From positions 2,542,001 to 2,606,000 of the forward strand of contig NZ_CP114606.1 in the NCBI RefSeq assembly GCF_033558715.1: a DNA stretch of 64,000 nt. Direction: 5' to 3'. The notes beneath the pieces are model-generated. The model saw nothing but the letters and a program-made list of their open reading frames with translations, was not told the DNA's origin and ran no database searches. The first letter of the stretch is position 1. Every line of letters begins with the position of its first letter. This DNA is from Acinetobacter sp. YWS30-1. GTDB lineage: Bacteria > Pseudomonadota > Gammaproteobacteria > Pseudomonadales > Moraxellaceae. Below, piece after piece: positions 1 to 12,954 of this stretch. The position numbers and the translations under genes were made by a program.

Positions 1-3000
1 AGATTCAACATCAGGAGCTCTTAAATCAATACGGCGAGAAGCTTCATAATTCGAACCATCAGCACGTTTAGCTGTTAATGTAACCTGTAAATCACCAGTC
101 ACATCATCAATCAGCTTTTGCACTTCCGCTTTATTACGTGGCAATGCCTTAAAGGTAAAGGTCACATAACCATCAGCATCGGTTTTTTGCGTAAAGGTTT
201 GTGCCCCAATATTCGCACCTGTTGGATCAAGTAAATAAACACCATTATTATGTGCTTGTTCATTATAGCTGATCGTGACATCTTGATTAGCAAGTGCTTT
301 ACCACCCACATTGATTGCACGTACCTTAACGGTAATATCAGTTTGTACGTTTTCTTCAATCGCGGCATAACCATTTGTATCAATAGAAATATAATCTAAA
401 GCTTCTGAAGTTAAAGACTCTCTAAAGTTCAATTTTGTTGTCTGGGTTTTTCCATTTGCAGTTGCGGTAACAGTTACACCATTTAAGATCTCACGCTGTA
501 CTGTAGATTCTGCATATTTATATTCAAATACAAATGTCGCATAGCCGTCATCACCAGTAAACTGTTCAGCTGCTCCATTTAAACTAAAGTTGAGTTGTGC
601 TAATTTCGCTTGAATATCAGTTGTGATTGCAACTTTTTCATTTTTCAGCGTACTGCCAGCAGCATCTAATGCTTTAACGCGTACTTGAATCGTATGATTT
701 TGAGTATAGTCAAATGAATTTAACATTGGATCAATAACTAAAGTCTCAACTTTAGATTCAACTTGCTCTTCGGCTTGTACTAATTCAACTTTACGTTGAG
801 CTTGACGAACAGATCCATCAGCAACTTTAGATAAGACTTTTACTGTTACGCCATTTGTCAATAATGCTTCTAATTCCTGTTGGTTCTTTGGATGCACACT
901 GAATTCAAATTTTGCATAACCTTCTGCATCAGTTGCTACTGATGAAGCTGTAAGAAGATTGATACCATTTTCATTGGTTAATTCAATCTGAACATTTTGA
1001 TTCTCCAAAACTGAACCATCAGTACCTTTTGCAAGCACAGATAACGCAACTTTAGTTTCTACATCCGTATCAATGACAGCTTTACCAATCATATCAATGA
1101 CAAGATAATCAAGCGTATTAGTTTGAGTTTCCGCAAAGTTAATAACTGTGCGCTGCTCTTTACCATTTGCAGTCGCCAATAATGCTACACCTTTCAATGC
1201 AAGAGGTTTTTGCTCTGTAGATTGTGCATCATAGTTATAGCTAAATTCGAAGACAGCATAGCCTTGATCATCGGTATATTGCTCAGCAGCACCATTTAAA
1301 CTTAAATTAAGTTTCGCTAATTCTGCACTTGAGATGTTTTCAGGACGCAATGTAATTTTTTCATTACGTAATGCGCTACCATCTTCACCAATCGCCTTCA
1401 CTCGTACCGCAATAATGTGATTTTTACTGTAGTCATAAACACTAATTGGATCAATGATCAGATAATCAACTTCACTTGGTGCTTCTGCTTCTGACTTATA
1501 AAGTTCAACTTTTCTTGATACTTTGTATGCAGAACCATCTACACGCTGTGCAGATAAACGAACATTCAAACCAGATGCAAGCAATGCCTCTAATTCAGAT
1601 GCATTTTCTGGTGCAATGTTGACTTTAAATGTGGCTTGTCCTTGTGCATTGGTCACAACTTCTGTCGCAGAATTAAATGAAATACCACTATTGGTTTCTG
1701 TTTCATTCAATTCAATTTTCACAGTCTGGTCTTTTAATATCTGACCATTTGTTGCCAATGCAGTTGCTGTAATTATCACTTCTGTTGGTTGATCGGTTGA
1801 GATAACTGCACGACCACCTGTAGATACCACTAAATAATCAAGATTGATTTCTTGTTCATTTGCAGGTGCTTTAAAGTTAATAATCGTATTATTCGTCTTT
1901 CCATTGGCAGTTGCTGTAATTTCAAAACCATTTAACAGTTTCTTTTGTGCAGGAGACTGTGCATTGTATTTATAGTCAAATGTGAATGTCACGTAACCAT
2001 AATCATCAGTCAGTTTCGTCGCATCGCCAACAAGACTTAAATTCAGATCAGCTAACTCTTGTGCACTAAGGGCTGTCGTTAAGCTCACTTTTTCATTACG
2101 TAAAGACTGACCAGCTTGACCAATCGCTTTCACGCGCACTTGAATTGTTTGGTCTTTTGTATAGTCATATGCTGCTTGTAACGGATCGATTAGTAGTGAA
2201 GATACTTGCGATACTTGCTCTTGCTCAATAAGCTTAATCGTTCTTAGAGTTGTATATTCAGAACCATCTTTTGCAGTTGCTTTAACAGCGACTGTTACAC
2301 CACTCGCAAGCAATGCATTCAGTTCATCTTTATTTTTTGGTTTCGCATTTAAAACGAACTCAGCATTACCTAATGCATCTGTAACTAGGTTGTTAGAGGT
2401 TGCATACGTTACGCCATTTGAAACTGCAGTATTATCAATACCAATACTAATACGTTGGTTAGCTAAAACCTTACCATCTGTACCCATTGCCTTGACACGG
2501 ATCTTGATCGGTGTATCTGTAGTGGTCGAAATTAAGGCTTGTCCATCTGTATCAACAGTAAAGAAACTTAAGTCAATACTATCGCTCGGAGCCTTAAAGT
2601 TAATGCGAATATTGCTGACCTTACCATTCGCCAAAGCAATGAAAGTAAGACCTTTTTTCGCTAGCTCTTCTTGTTCAGGCGTTTCGTTATACTGGTAACT
2701 AAGTTTAAACGTTGCATAACCTAATGCATCAGTGATTTGTTCTGCTTGGGTCGTAAAACTTAAGCCTAACTGCTGCATCTGCTGATTAGTTAGGGCAGAT
2801 TTTAATTGAATTTTTTCTTTTGCTAATGGGCTTCCATTGACATCTAATGCTTTTACACGAACGGTAATTTCTTGATTTTGCGTATAGTCAAAACGGGTTA
2901 AGATTGGATCTACCATGAGGTAATCCACTTGACTCGTTCCAGTGTCAATAATCGAGTTTGAAACTAAGTCAATTTTACGAGTAACCGAATGCTTAGAACC

Positions 3001-5280
3001 ATCATTACGATAAGACACTACTGCAACAGTTAGGCCTTTTTCAATTAAGGTATTTAATTCAGTTAAATTACGTGCTGCAACTTTTAATTTAAATTCAACT
3101 TTACCTTGTGCATCCGATACAAGCTTAGTTGCTGTGGCATATGAAACACCATTTGAAATCGCAGTTTCATCAATACCAATAGCTAATTCTTGATTTGCAA
3201 GAACTGCACCATCAACACCAAAGGCTTGCGTACGCACTACAATTTCAGTTTGTTGATTAAGTGCAATTTGAGCTAAACCATCAGTATCTAAAGTAAAGTA
3301 ATCAAGGCTGACTTTGTCACTGACACTCTTTGTATTGAAGTTAACTTTAATTGTTTGAGTCTTTTGATTAGATAATGCCGTGGATGTAAAAGTAATCCCT
3401 TGCTTAGCCAACGCTTGCTGTTCTGCAGATTTATTATATTGATACTTATAAACAAACGTTGCATAACCATCTACATCTGTTAAAACTTCAGCAGCTGTAC
3501 TTAAACTTAGACTCAACTTATTCAGCTGATCATCTGAAAGTAAAGATTTAATTGATACTTTTTCATTTTTAAGAGGGCCACCTTTTTCACCAATTGCTTT
3601 TACTTTAATTGTAATGTCTTGGTTCTTGGTAGGATCAAAGTTTTCATTGATTGGGTCAATTAAGAGATACTTAACTGCTTCAGTTGCAACAGCCTTATCT
3701 TCAACAACAATTTTAATATTATTGCTAATACCGTTATCTGTTGTAAACGTCGCTGTGATCCCTGAAGCCTTTAATGCTTCTACAGCTGCTGCTGTTTGCG
3801 ATGCTGGTGTTTTAATTCTGAAAGTGACATAACCCTCTGCACCGACAGACTGACTTTCATTTAAATCAAAGTTAACACCATCACTACTGCCTTCTAACTT
3901 AACAGCATTCGCTACAGCTTCGCTATTCAAGGTAAGTTTGATTTTACCTTTTTTCGCAGCATGTCCATTGTTCGCAATCGCTTTTACCTTAATTTCAACA
4001 CTGTCAGACATTGCATTGATTTTATAAGATGAAGCGATTTCTAGACGTTGAATAGCTTCTTGATCGGTTGCACTATCATCTGCAGTAATGACATCAACAG
4101 TAATGGTCGCGAATTTCTCAGGGTTCTCTAGGAAAGTTGCTTTAAGTTCAATCCCTTCATCCTTCAAAGCAAGTGGTGTATCAGAATTACTTTTTAGGAT
4201 AAATTCCGCATAACCTTGTGCATTTGTAATGGCTTCAGTTTTATCCAAGGTCACACCACGACCAGATTGATTGGTCTCCAGGCGAACTTTTTTACCTGCT
4301 AAATCTTGTTTATTGGAATTTTTGGCATATACACGAATACGTGCTTCGCCATTTTTTGCAGCAATCGGTGCATCAGGCTTAATAATTTCAAGTTTATCGA
4401 CAATTGTTGCAATATCTTTAAATGTTAGAGACGTAGTTGCTTGCTTTTCTGCACGATGCTCATCAATGAGTTTAAAGTTTAGTATTTTAGATGTATCTAC
4501 AAGCTGTTGAATTTGTGCCGCAGTTAAATTTTTATTTGCTACAAGTTTAAAATTTGCTTTACCTTCACTATCTGTCTGTACAGATGATCCGTTGCTAATT
4601 ACAAGCAATCCTTGTAACTCAGCAGGTAAAGACAATTCAACGGTTTGTCCTGACTTAGAACCACCTTTTGGATCAGTCACTTGGACAAAAAATTCAACTG
4701 CCCCATTTGGTAAATCAATCGTAAGGCCTTGTGGCACATCTAGAGTATAATCACTAACAATTACACTAGATTTTTTAATATTAAGGGTATATACCTGTTT
4801 AACTTGTGTGCCATCTACAGTTGCAGTTAATTGTACTTTACCAGATTCAATATTAATTGAAGGAATTTTAAGCTCAAAAATAGCAATGCCATCTTCAGCT
4901 GTAGCAACTAAGGAACTTTTGCTTGTTACACCTAATTTATCTGAATCATTAATCGCTAATCGTACATTTTTGCTAGAAATTCCACCTTTATCTGCATTTA
5001 AGACCTGAACAGCAATTTGTACAGTTGAATTATCTACAACCTGAACAATATTTTGGCCACTCGAATCTTGCAAACTAATATTCAAGCTTTCTGGAACTTG
5101 AGCTGTATTATCTGTAGATTCATTGCCGCCTCCATTATTTCCTCCTGTATTTGGTTGACTATTATTGTCATTATTATAGTAACCGTCACTCCCCCCCCCG
5201 CCACATGCAACTAAAGAAATCGATGTTGCTAAAACAGTCGTGTTAACCCCTAATTTTTTTAAATTTATAAACAAACTCAT
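1..5280 (-). CDS. Giant Ig-like repeat lipoprotein (partial; C-terminus beyond left edge)
   Basis: The frame starting at ATG 5280-5278 has no stop down to base 1, giving at least 1760 residues. I checked every codon from 1 to 5040 for stops and translated the 5' part. Residues 1-25 are a signal peptide ending in the lipobox LVAC (Cys26). A Gly/Asn-rich linker follows to about residue 60, so the product is predicted to be a lipoprotein carried to the outer membrane. The rest is a chain of beta-rich Ig-like domains resembling bacterial Big_1/invasin domains. From about residue 540 a two-domain module of 240-249 residues repeats about five times, marked by recurrent VRVKA, GYATF and TATANGKT motifs. 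The N-terminal domains are more divergent. The ribosome site is weak (GGGAA). A role in adhesion or as a surface stalk is inferred from architecture only. The C-terminal domain is not visible. Confidence 0.85.
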   Translation of the reverse strand, partial: MSLFINLKKLGVNTTVLATSISLVACGGGGSDGYYNNDNNSQPNTGGNNGGGNESTDNTAQVPESLNISLQDSSGQNIVQVVDNSTVQIAVQVLNADKGGISSKNVRLAINDSDKLGVTSKSSLVATAEDGIAIFELKIPSINIESGKVQLTATVDGTQVKQVYTLNIKKSSVIVSDYTLDVPQGLTIDLPNGAVEFFVQVTDPKGGSKSGQTVELSLPAELQGLLVISNGSSVQTDSEGKANFKLVANKNLTAAQIQQLVDTSKILNFKLIDEHRAEKQATTSLTFKDIATIVDKLEIIKPDAPIAAKNGEARIRVYAKNSNKQDLAGKKVRLETNQSGRGVTLDKTEAITNAQGYAEFILKSNSDTPLALKDEGIELKATFLENPEKFATITVDVITADDSATDQEAIQRLEIASSYKINAMSDSVEIKVKAIANNGHAAKKGKIKLTLNSEAVANAVKLEGSSDGVNFDLNESQSVGAEGYVTFRIKTPASQTAAAVEALKASGITATFTTDNGISNNIKIVVEDKAVATEAVKYLLIDPINENFDPTKNQDITIKVKAIGEKGGPLKNEKVSIKSLLSDDQLNKLSLSLSTAAEVLTDVDGYATFVYKYQYNKSAEQQALAKQGITFTSTALSNQKTQTIKVNFNTKSVSDKVSLDYFTLDTDGLAQIALNQQTEIVVRTQAFGVDGAVLANQELAIGIDETAISNGVSYATATKLVSDAQGKVEFKLKVAARNLTELNTLIEKGLTVAVVSYRNDGSKHSVTRKIDLVSNSIIDTGTSQVDYLMVDPILTRFDYTQNQEITVRVKALDVNGSPLAKEKIQLKSALTNQQMQQLGLSFTTQAEQITDALGYATFKLSYQYNETPEQEELAKKGLTFIALANGKVSNIRINFKAPSDSIDLSFFTVDTDGQALISTTTDTPIKIRVKAMGTDGKVLANQRISIGIDNTAVSNGVTYATSNNLVTDALGNAEFVLNAKPKNKDELNALLASGVTVAVKATAKDGSEYTTLRTIKLIEQEQVSQVSSLLIDPLQAAYDYTKDQTIQVRVKAIGQAGQSLRNEKVSLTTALSAQELADLNLSLVGDATKLTDDYGYVTFTFDYKYNAQSPAQKKLLNGFEITATANGKTNNTIINFKAPANEQEINLDYLVVSTGGRAVISTDQPTEVIITATALATNGQILKDQTVKIELNETETNSGISFNSATEVVTNAQGQATFKVNIAPENASELEALLASGLNVRLSAQRVDGSAYKVSRKVELYKSEAEAPSEVDYLIIDPISVYDYSKNHIIAVRVKAIGEDGSALRNEKITLRPENISSAELAKLNLSLNGAAEQYTDDQGYAVFEFSYNYDAQSTEQKPLALKGVALLATANGKEQRTVINFAETQTNTLDYLVIDMIGKAVIDTDVETKVALSVLAKGTDGSVLENQNVQIELTNENGINLLTASSVATDAEGYAKFEFSVHPKNQQELEALLTNGVTVKVLSKVADGSVRQAQRKVELVQAEEQVESKVETLVIDPMLNSFDYTQNHTIQVRVKALDAAGSTLKNEKVAITTDIQAKLAQLNFSLNGAAEQFTGDDGYATFVFEYKYAESTVQREILNGVTVTATANGKTQTTKLNFRESLTSEALDYISIDTNGYAAIEENVQTDITVKVRAINVGGKALANQDVTISYNEQAHNNGVYLLDPTGANIGAQTFTQKTDADGYVTFTFKALPRNKAEVQKLIDDVTGDLQVTLTAKRADGSNYEASRRIDLRAPDVES
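5191..5199 (-). repeat. G9 homopolymer tract just after the lipobox of the giant lipoprotein
   Basis: Nine consecutive C on the plus strand read as nine G in codons 28-30 of the lipoprotein, directly after the lipidated Cys and one Gly codon. In this sequence the frame is intact. One extra G would give TGA two codons later. Loss of one G would reach TGA within about 35 codons. Runs of this length are classical slipped-strand sites. Confidence 0.8.
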
Positions 5281-5297
5281 GTTTTTTCCCACTGCAT

Positions 5298-5325
5298 ATA
5301 ATAGTTAAGCTGCCATAAAAGTTAA
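5298..5325 (-). promoter_or_regulatory. Possible promoter of the giant lipoprotein
   Basis: Read on the minus strand, TTAACT (5320-5325) and TATTAT (5298-5303) are 16 bases apart, upstream of the ATG at 5280. The implied leader is only about 10 bases, so this is a weak call. The flavoprotein gene diverges from the same 170-base spacer. Confidence 0.3.
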
Positions 5326-5452
5326 TCTTCTGGCTTTTACACAAAATTTACTCAAAATAGCAAAAATATGCAATCTAGTTACATAATTTACATCAGAAAC
5401 ATTGTAAATCATGCATATAAATATTCATGTTCTGAGAATTGGTAAGCATTTT

Positions 5453-6850
5453 ATGTATGACATTATTATTATCGGCGCAGGAACAGCAGGAATCAGTGCC
5501 TATAAAGAAGCTATTAAACATACCCAAAATATTTTAATTATTAATGCCGGTTCATGGGAGACTACATGTGCTCGTGTAGGCTGTATGCCGAGCAAGCTTC
5601 TAATATCTTCTGCTAACCGTATGCATGAGATAAAAAATGCAGAAACCTTGGGATTACAACATGATGCTGTAGTAAATACCTCCACCGTTATGGATCGCCT
5701 ACATAAGCTTCGTGATCATTATATTCGGGCTACTTTAAAAGAAGTAGAACAATGGGATTCAACTCATAAAATATCGGGGCACGCAAAATTTACTAATGCT
5801 CAAACAGTCCAAGTAGAAGGAAAATTTTATCAAGCTAAAAGTTTTATTATTGCAGTAGGCTCTCGACCAAATTTTGATGCTACCTTAAAAGATGAATTAG
5901 GTGATAAACTCCTGACATCTGATGAAATCTTTGAGCTTTCACATTTACCTAAATCCTTAGCAGTGATTGGTAGTGGCGTCATTGCAATTGAATTGGCTCA
6001 AGCCATGCAACGTTTAGGGGTACGTACTACTATGTTTGCTCGTAGTCAGAAAATAGGTGCACTCACTAGTCCAACTCTACAAGCTTTGGTTAGAGAGCAG
6101 TTAAATAACGAACTGACTATCAAATTTAAAACTTTACCTAATCAAGTCAAACTCCTTAATGATCAGGTAAAAATTGACTATATAGAGAATGATCAAAAGC
6201 AAAGTATTGAAGTAGATTATGTACTCTCAGCCACTGGTCGTAGCTCTAATTTGGATCGATTAGATTTAGAGAAAATTAATCCTGAATTCCATGATGTTAA
6301 AAAGCTACCTATCAATAAAAAAACCAAACAATTAGAAAACTTACCCATTTTTATTGTTGGAGATGCAGCCCCTGATGTCCCAATTCAACATGAAGCTGCC
6401 CATAATGGTAAAGAAGTAGTCCAAAACTGCTTAAATTTTCCAGATGTTCAGCCTATTTCTGCCCTAACTCCTTTGGCAATCGTATTTAGCCAACCAGAAA
6501 TGGCTATTATTGGACAAAGTTTCAAACAGTTAGAGGAAAAAAATTCAGAATATATTAGAGGTTTTGTATCTTATGAAAGACAGGGACGCGCGTTAATTCT
6601 TTCAGAAAATAAAGGTGGGGCTGAAGTATATATAGATAAAATGTCAGGAAAATTATTAGGTGCTGAATTATTCTGCCCTCAAGCCGAACATCTAGCACAC
6701 ATACTAGCCTGGATGATTGATGCAGAGCAGGATATTCATCAGATTCTGGCAAAGCCTTACTATCATCCGACTTTAGAAGAAGGGCTAAGAACAGCATTTA
6801 AACATGCTCATCGTCAGCTTGATCAACAGGAAGTAATTGACAATTCTTAA
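5453..6850 (+). CDS. Dihydrolipoyl dehydrogenase-like FAD/NAD(P) disulfide oxidoreductase
   Basis: A 465-residue class I pyridine nucleotide-disulfide oxidoreductase. The FAD-binding loop GAGTAG is at residues 8-13. The redox pair is C39-ARVG-C44, followed by a second nucleotide-binding site (GSGVIAIE). A C-terminal HPT...E segment carries the His438/Glu443 base pair typical of the family. The frame extends upstream to 5411, but the ATG at 5453 gives the conserved family start (MYDIII). Lipoamide dehydrogenases normally have C-LNVG-C, so CARVG marks a divergent branch. No pyruvate or 2-oxoglutarate dehydrogenase genes adjoin it, so the substrate is uncertain. It could also be a mercuric- or glutathione-reductase-like enzyme acting on another disulfide. 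Confidence 0.8.
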   Translation: MYDIIIIGAGTAGISAYKEAIKHTQNILIINAGSWETTCARVGCMPSKLLISSANRMHEIKNAETLGLQHDAVVNTSTVMDRLHKLRDHYIRATLKEVEQWDSTHKISGHAKFTNAQTVQVEGKFYQAKSFIIAVGSRPNFDATLKDELGDKLLTSDEIFELSHLPKSLAVIGSGVIAIELAQAMQRLGVRTTMFARSQKIGALTSPTLQALVREQLNNELTIKFKTLPNQVKLLNDQVKIDYIENDQKQSIEVDYVLSATGRSSNLDRLDLEKINPEFHDVKKLPINKKTKQLENLPIFIVGDAAPDVPIQHEAAHNGKEVVQNCLNFPDVQPISALTPLAIVFSQPEMAIIGQSFKQLEEKNSEYIRGFVSYERQGRALILSENKGGAEVYIDKMSGKLLGAELFCPQAEHLAHILAWMIDAEQDIHQILAKPYYHPTLEEGLRTAFKHAHRQLDQQEVIDNS

Positions 6851-6896
6851 ATATCTTAAAGAAGGATAGATAAAATTTAATTACTTCAAACAATAT

Positions 6897-6931
6897 GGTG
6901 CAGCTAATAGCTCTGAAGTTTTGGCTGCACC
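6897..6931 (+). terminator. Probable terminator of the flavoprotein gene
   Basis: The 8-bp perfect arms GGTGCAGC (6897-6904) and GCTGCACC (6924-6931) are separated by a 19-base loop and followed by a T-rich stretch. The large loop makes it less certain. Confidence 0.5.
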
Positions 6932-7004
6932 TTGTTACTCTTTAACTCTTTTTTTAGATCATAAAGTATCAATAGAAAAATCTATAACCATGAAATCCCA
7001 CGCA

Positions 7005-7032
7005 TAAAAAAACCCCCTGCGTGAGCAGAGGG
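7005..7032 (-). terminator. rRNA operon terminator
   Basis: Minus-strand hairpin with arms 7013-7020 and 7025-7032 (8 bp, one mismatch, GTGA/TCAC loop). It is followed on the minus strand by eight T (7012-7005) and lies just past the 5S gene. Confidence 0.85.
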
Positions 7033-7047
7033 CTTTTGGAATAATGA

Positions 7048-7161
7048 GCTGGCGATGACTTACTCTCACATGGGAGACCCCACACTACCATCAGCGCTAA
7101 GAGGTTTCACTTCTGAGTTCGGGAAGGGATCAGGTGGTTCACTCTTGCTATGGTCGCCAGC
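7048..7161 (-). rRNA. rrf: 5S ribosomal RNA
   Basis: About 114 bases. The two ends form the closing helix (GCTGGCGA with its complement), and the internal sequence has the bacterial 5S pattern (CCGAACTCAGAAGTGAAAC). It is the last gene of the rRNA operon. Ends are set by the terminal helix and are accurate to a few bases. Confidence 0.95.
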
Positions 7162-7350
7162 ACAACTGGTATGCTTACTCGCTATGGTCTTATCTACGTT
7201 GCTTGCGCTTCGTTTGCCTAGCTTTCTTCAAATAGAATGCATTAACAGATGTATCTGAGTCGTAGTAGTTTGTTCGATTAGCTTAACTAAATCAAGGCTT
7301 CGTCTGATCGTTAGATCAATATGAAATCAATTGATGCTTTATATACAACT

Positions 7351-7365
7351 GCTTGGGTGTTGTAT

Positions 7366-7372
<7 letters not shown>
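7351..7372 (-). other. 23S precursor processing stem, 3' arm (pairs with 10249-10270)
   Basis: This segment is complementary to 10249-10270, just outside the other end of 23S. The core CTTGACTATACAAC pairs perfectly over 14 bp and pairing continues imperfectly. The position matches the long helix cut by RNase III in rRNA precursors. Confidence 0.75.
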
Positions 7373-10256
<2,884 letters not shown>

Positions 10257-10654
10257 TACAACCCCAAACAGTCGTTCATCCCTACAAGTAGGATGAGCAA
10301 CAGATTATGATGATTACTCATCACTCTCATACAGTTGGCGTTTCGTAGATTTAACTACTGTACAGCTTCAATTAGATTCATATACCAAAACGCTTGATTC
10401 AGTTAATTTCGCTAGTTCTCATTCAATCACTTCAACAATCAATCTTGCGATCTCTCGTTTCCGCTCTTTCATGAGTATGAACAAATTATTTCAACTCAAA
10501 TATATTCTGTTAATGATTTAATGCATCCTCGTCGGATTGCATTACTGTGATAAATCACAGAGCTTAATAACAATGCCGCGCATTATACGCCGCTTTCTTA
10601 CTAAGCTCTATAAGCTATCAAACCGTTTGCTTATTACGTATTCGAACGAATACG
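10257..10654 (-). other. Spacer between tRNA-Ala and 23S
   Basis: About 400 bases of transcribed spacer. It holds the 5' arm of the 23S processing stem at its 23S end (10249-10270). I see no gene in it and no further tRNA. Confidence 0.7.
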
Positions 10655-10730
10655 TGGTGGAGACTAGGAGAGTCGAACTCCTGACCTCCTGCGTGCAAAG
10701 CAGGCGCTCTACCAACTAAGCTAAGTCCCC
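10655..10730 (-). tRNA. tRNA-Ala (anticodon TGC)
   Basis: 76 bases with encoded CCA. The acceptor stem GGGGACT/AGTCTCC contains the G3-U70 pair that identifies alanine tRNAs, and the anticodon loop reads CTTTGCACG. It lies in the 16S-23S spacer, the usual place. Confidence 0.95.
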
Positions 10731-10842
10731 AGCTTATCATCTGTGATTCGATGTATCGTAAACTGTGTTAAGGCGAATGCTTAACTCGAGCATAGCTCTC
10801 GTCTTGCGCTCGGGCGAAACATGTTTCGCTGACCCTCGCTCA

Positions 10843-10919
<77 letters not shown>

Positions 10920-10933
10920 TCAGATACATCGTC

Positions 10934-10962
10934 ATGAAGAACAACTTGTTGTGGATTCTTAC
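10934..10962 (-). other. 16S precursor processing stem, 3' arm (pairs with 12648-12675)
   Basis: This stretch just after 16S is complementary, over about 28 bases with a few mismatches, to 12648-12675 upstream of 16S. The perfect 15-base core is 10934-10948 with 12661-12675. It corresponds to the helix processed by RNase III around pre-16S. Confidence 0.75.
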
Positions 10963-10980
10963 CAATCGTCAATCTTTCGT

Positions 10981-12518
<1,538 letters not shown>

Positions 12519-12866
12519 AAATCATTTCGAACTTTATAAGTAAAGTTCTTAAACTTGGCTCATCAATTTTCTGACAAATATTTCTCAAATAAACTTCGAG
12601 TAATTTCTACCATTCAATCAATGAAAATAATTTCGATCAATCAACCAGTAAAAATCCACACAAGTTGTTCTTCATAATCTCTTAATGATCTTCTTGCTAC
12701 TTCGTCAGTAGCAAGCTAGGTCGGCTATATTACTCTCTATCTCTAGAAAGTCAACCAGTAATGAAAATTATTTTCAAACTTTCTTTCTAAAACCTAACTC
12801 AACCATTTCATGCTAAGTTACTGTTTTATCAGAAGTTTTAATCTTCATCACCGCCGATGGATGTGC
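12519..12866 (-). other. rRNA operon leader
   Basis: Leader between the upstream promoter and 16S. It contains the 5' arm of the 16S processing stem (12648-12675), an 8-bp hairpin (12693-12700 with 12708-12715) and a second promoter. No open reading frame is supported. I did not find a clear boxA antitermination element. Confidence 0.65.
12727..12754 (-). promoter_or_regulatory. rRNA operon promoter, downstream (P2-like)
   Basis: Minus-strand TTGACT (12749-12754) and TAATAT (12727-12732) with a 16-base spacer, about 210 bases upstream of 16S. Both hexamers are close to the sigma-70 consensus. Confidence 0.65.
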
Positions 12867-12894
12867 ATTATAGACCAATCCCAAACAAGCGCAA
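12867..12894 (-). promoter_or_regulatory. rRNA operon promoter, upstream (P1-like)
   Basis: Minus-strand TTGCGC (12889-12894) and a perfect TATAAT (12867-12872) are 16 bases apart, with A/T-rich DNA upstream that could act as an UP element. It overlaps no gene. The gene on its upstream side ends at 12955. Confidence 0.7.
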
Positions 12895-12954
12895 CCCCTA
12901 TTTTTAAGAAAATACTTCAGTTGATTATTATTTCTACAAAAAAGCCGATTTTCC

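Noticed and set aside
5161..5280. A possible frameshift in the giant lipoprotein at the G9 tract
   Set aside because: Translating from ATG 5280 passes the tract in frame (CGGGGSDG) and stays open to base 1, so the gene is intact as given.
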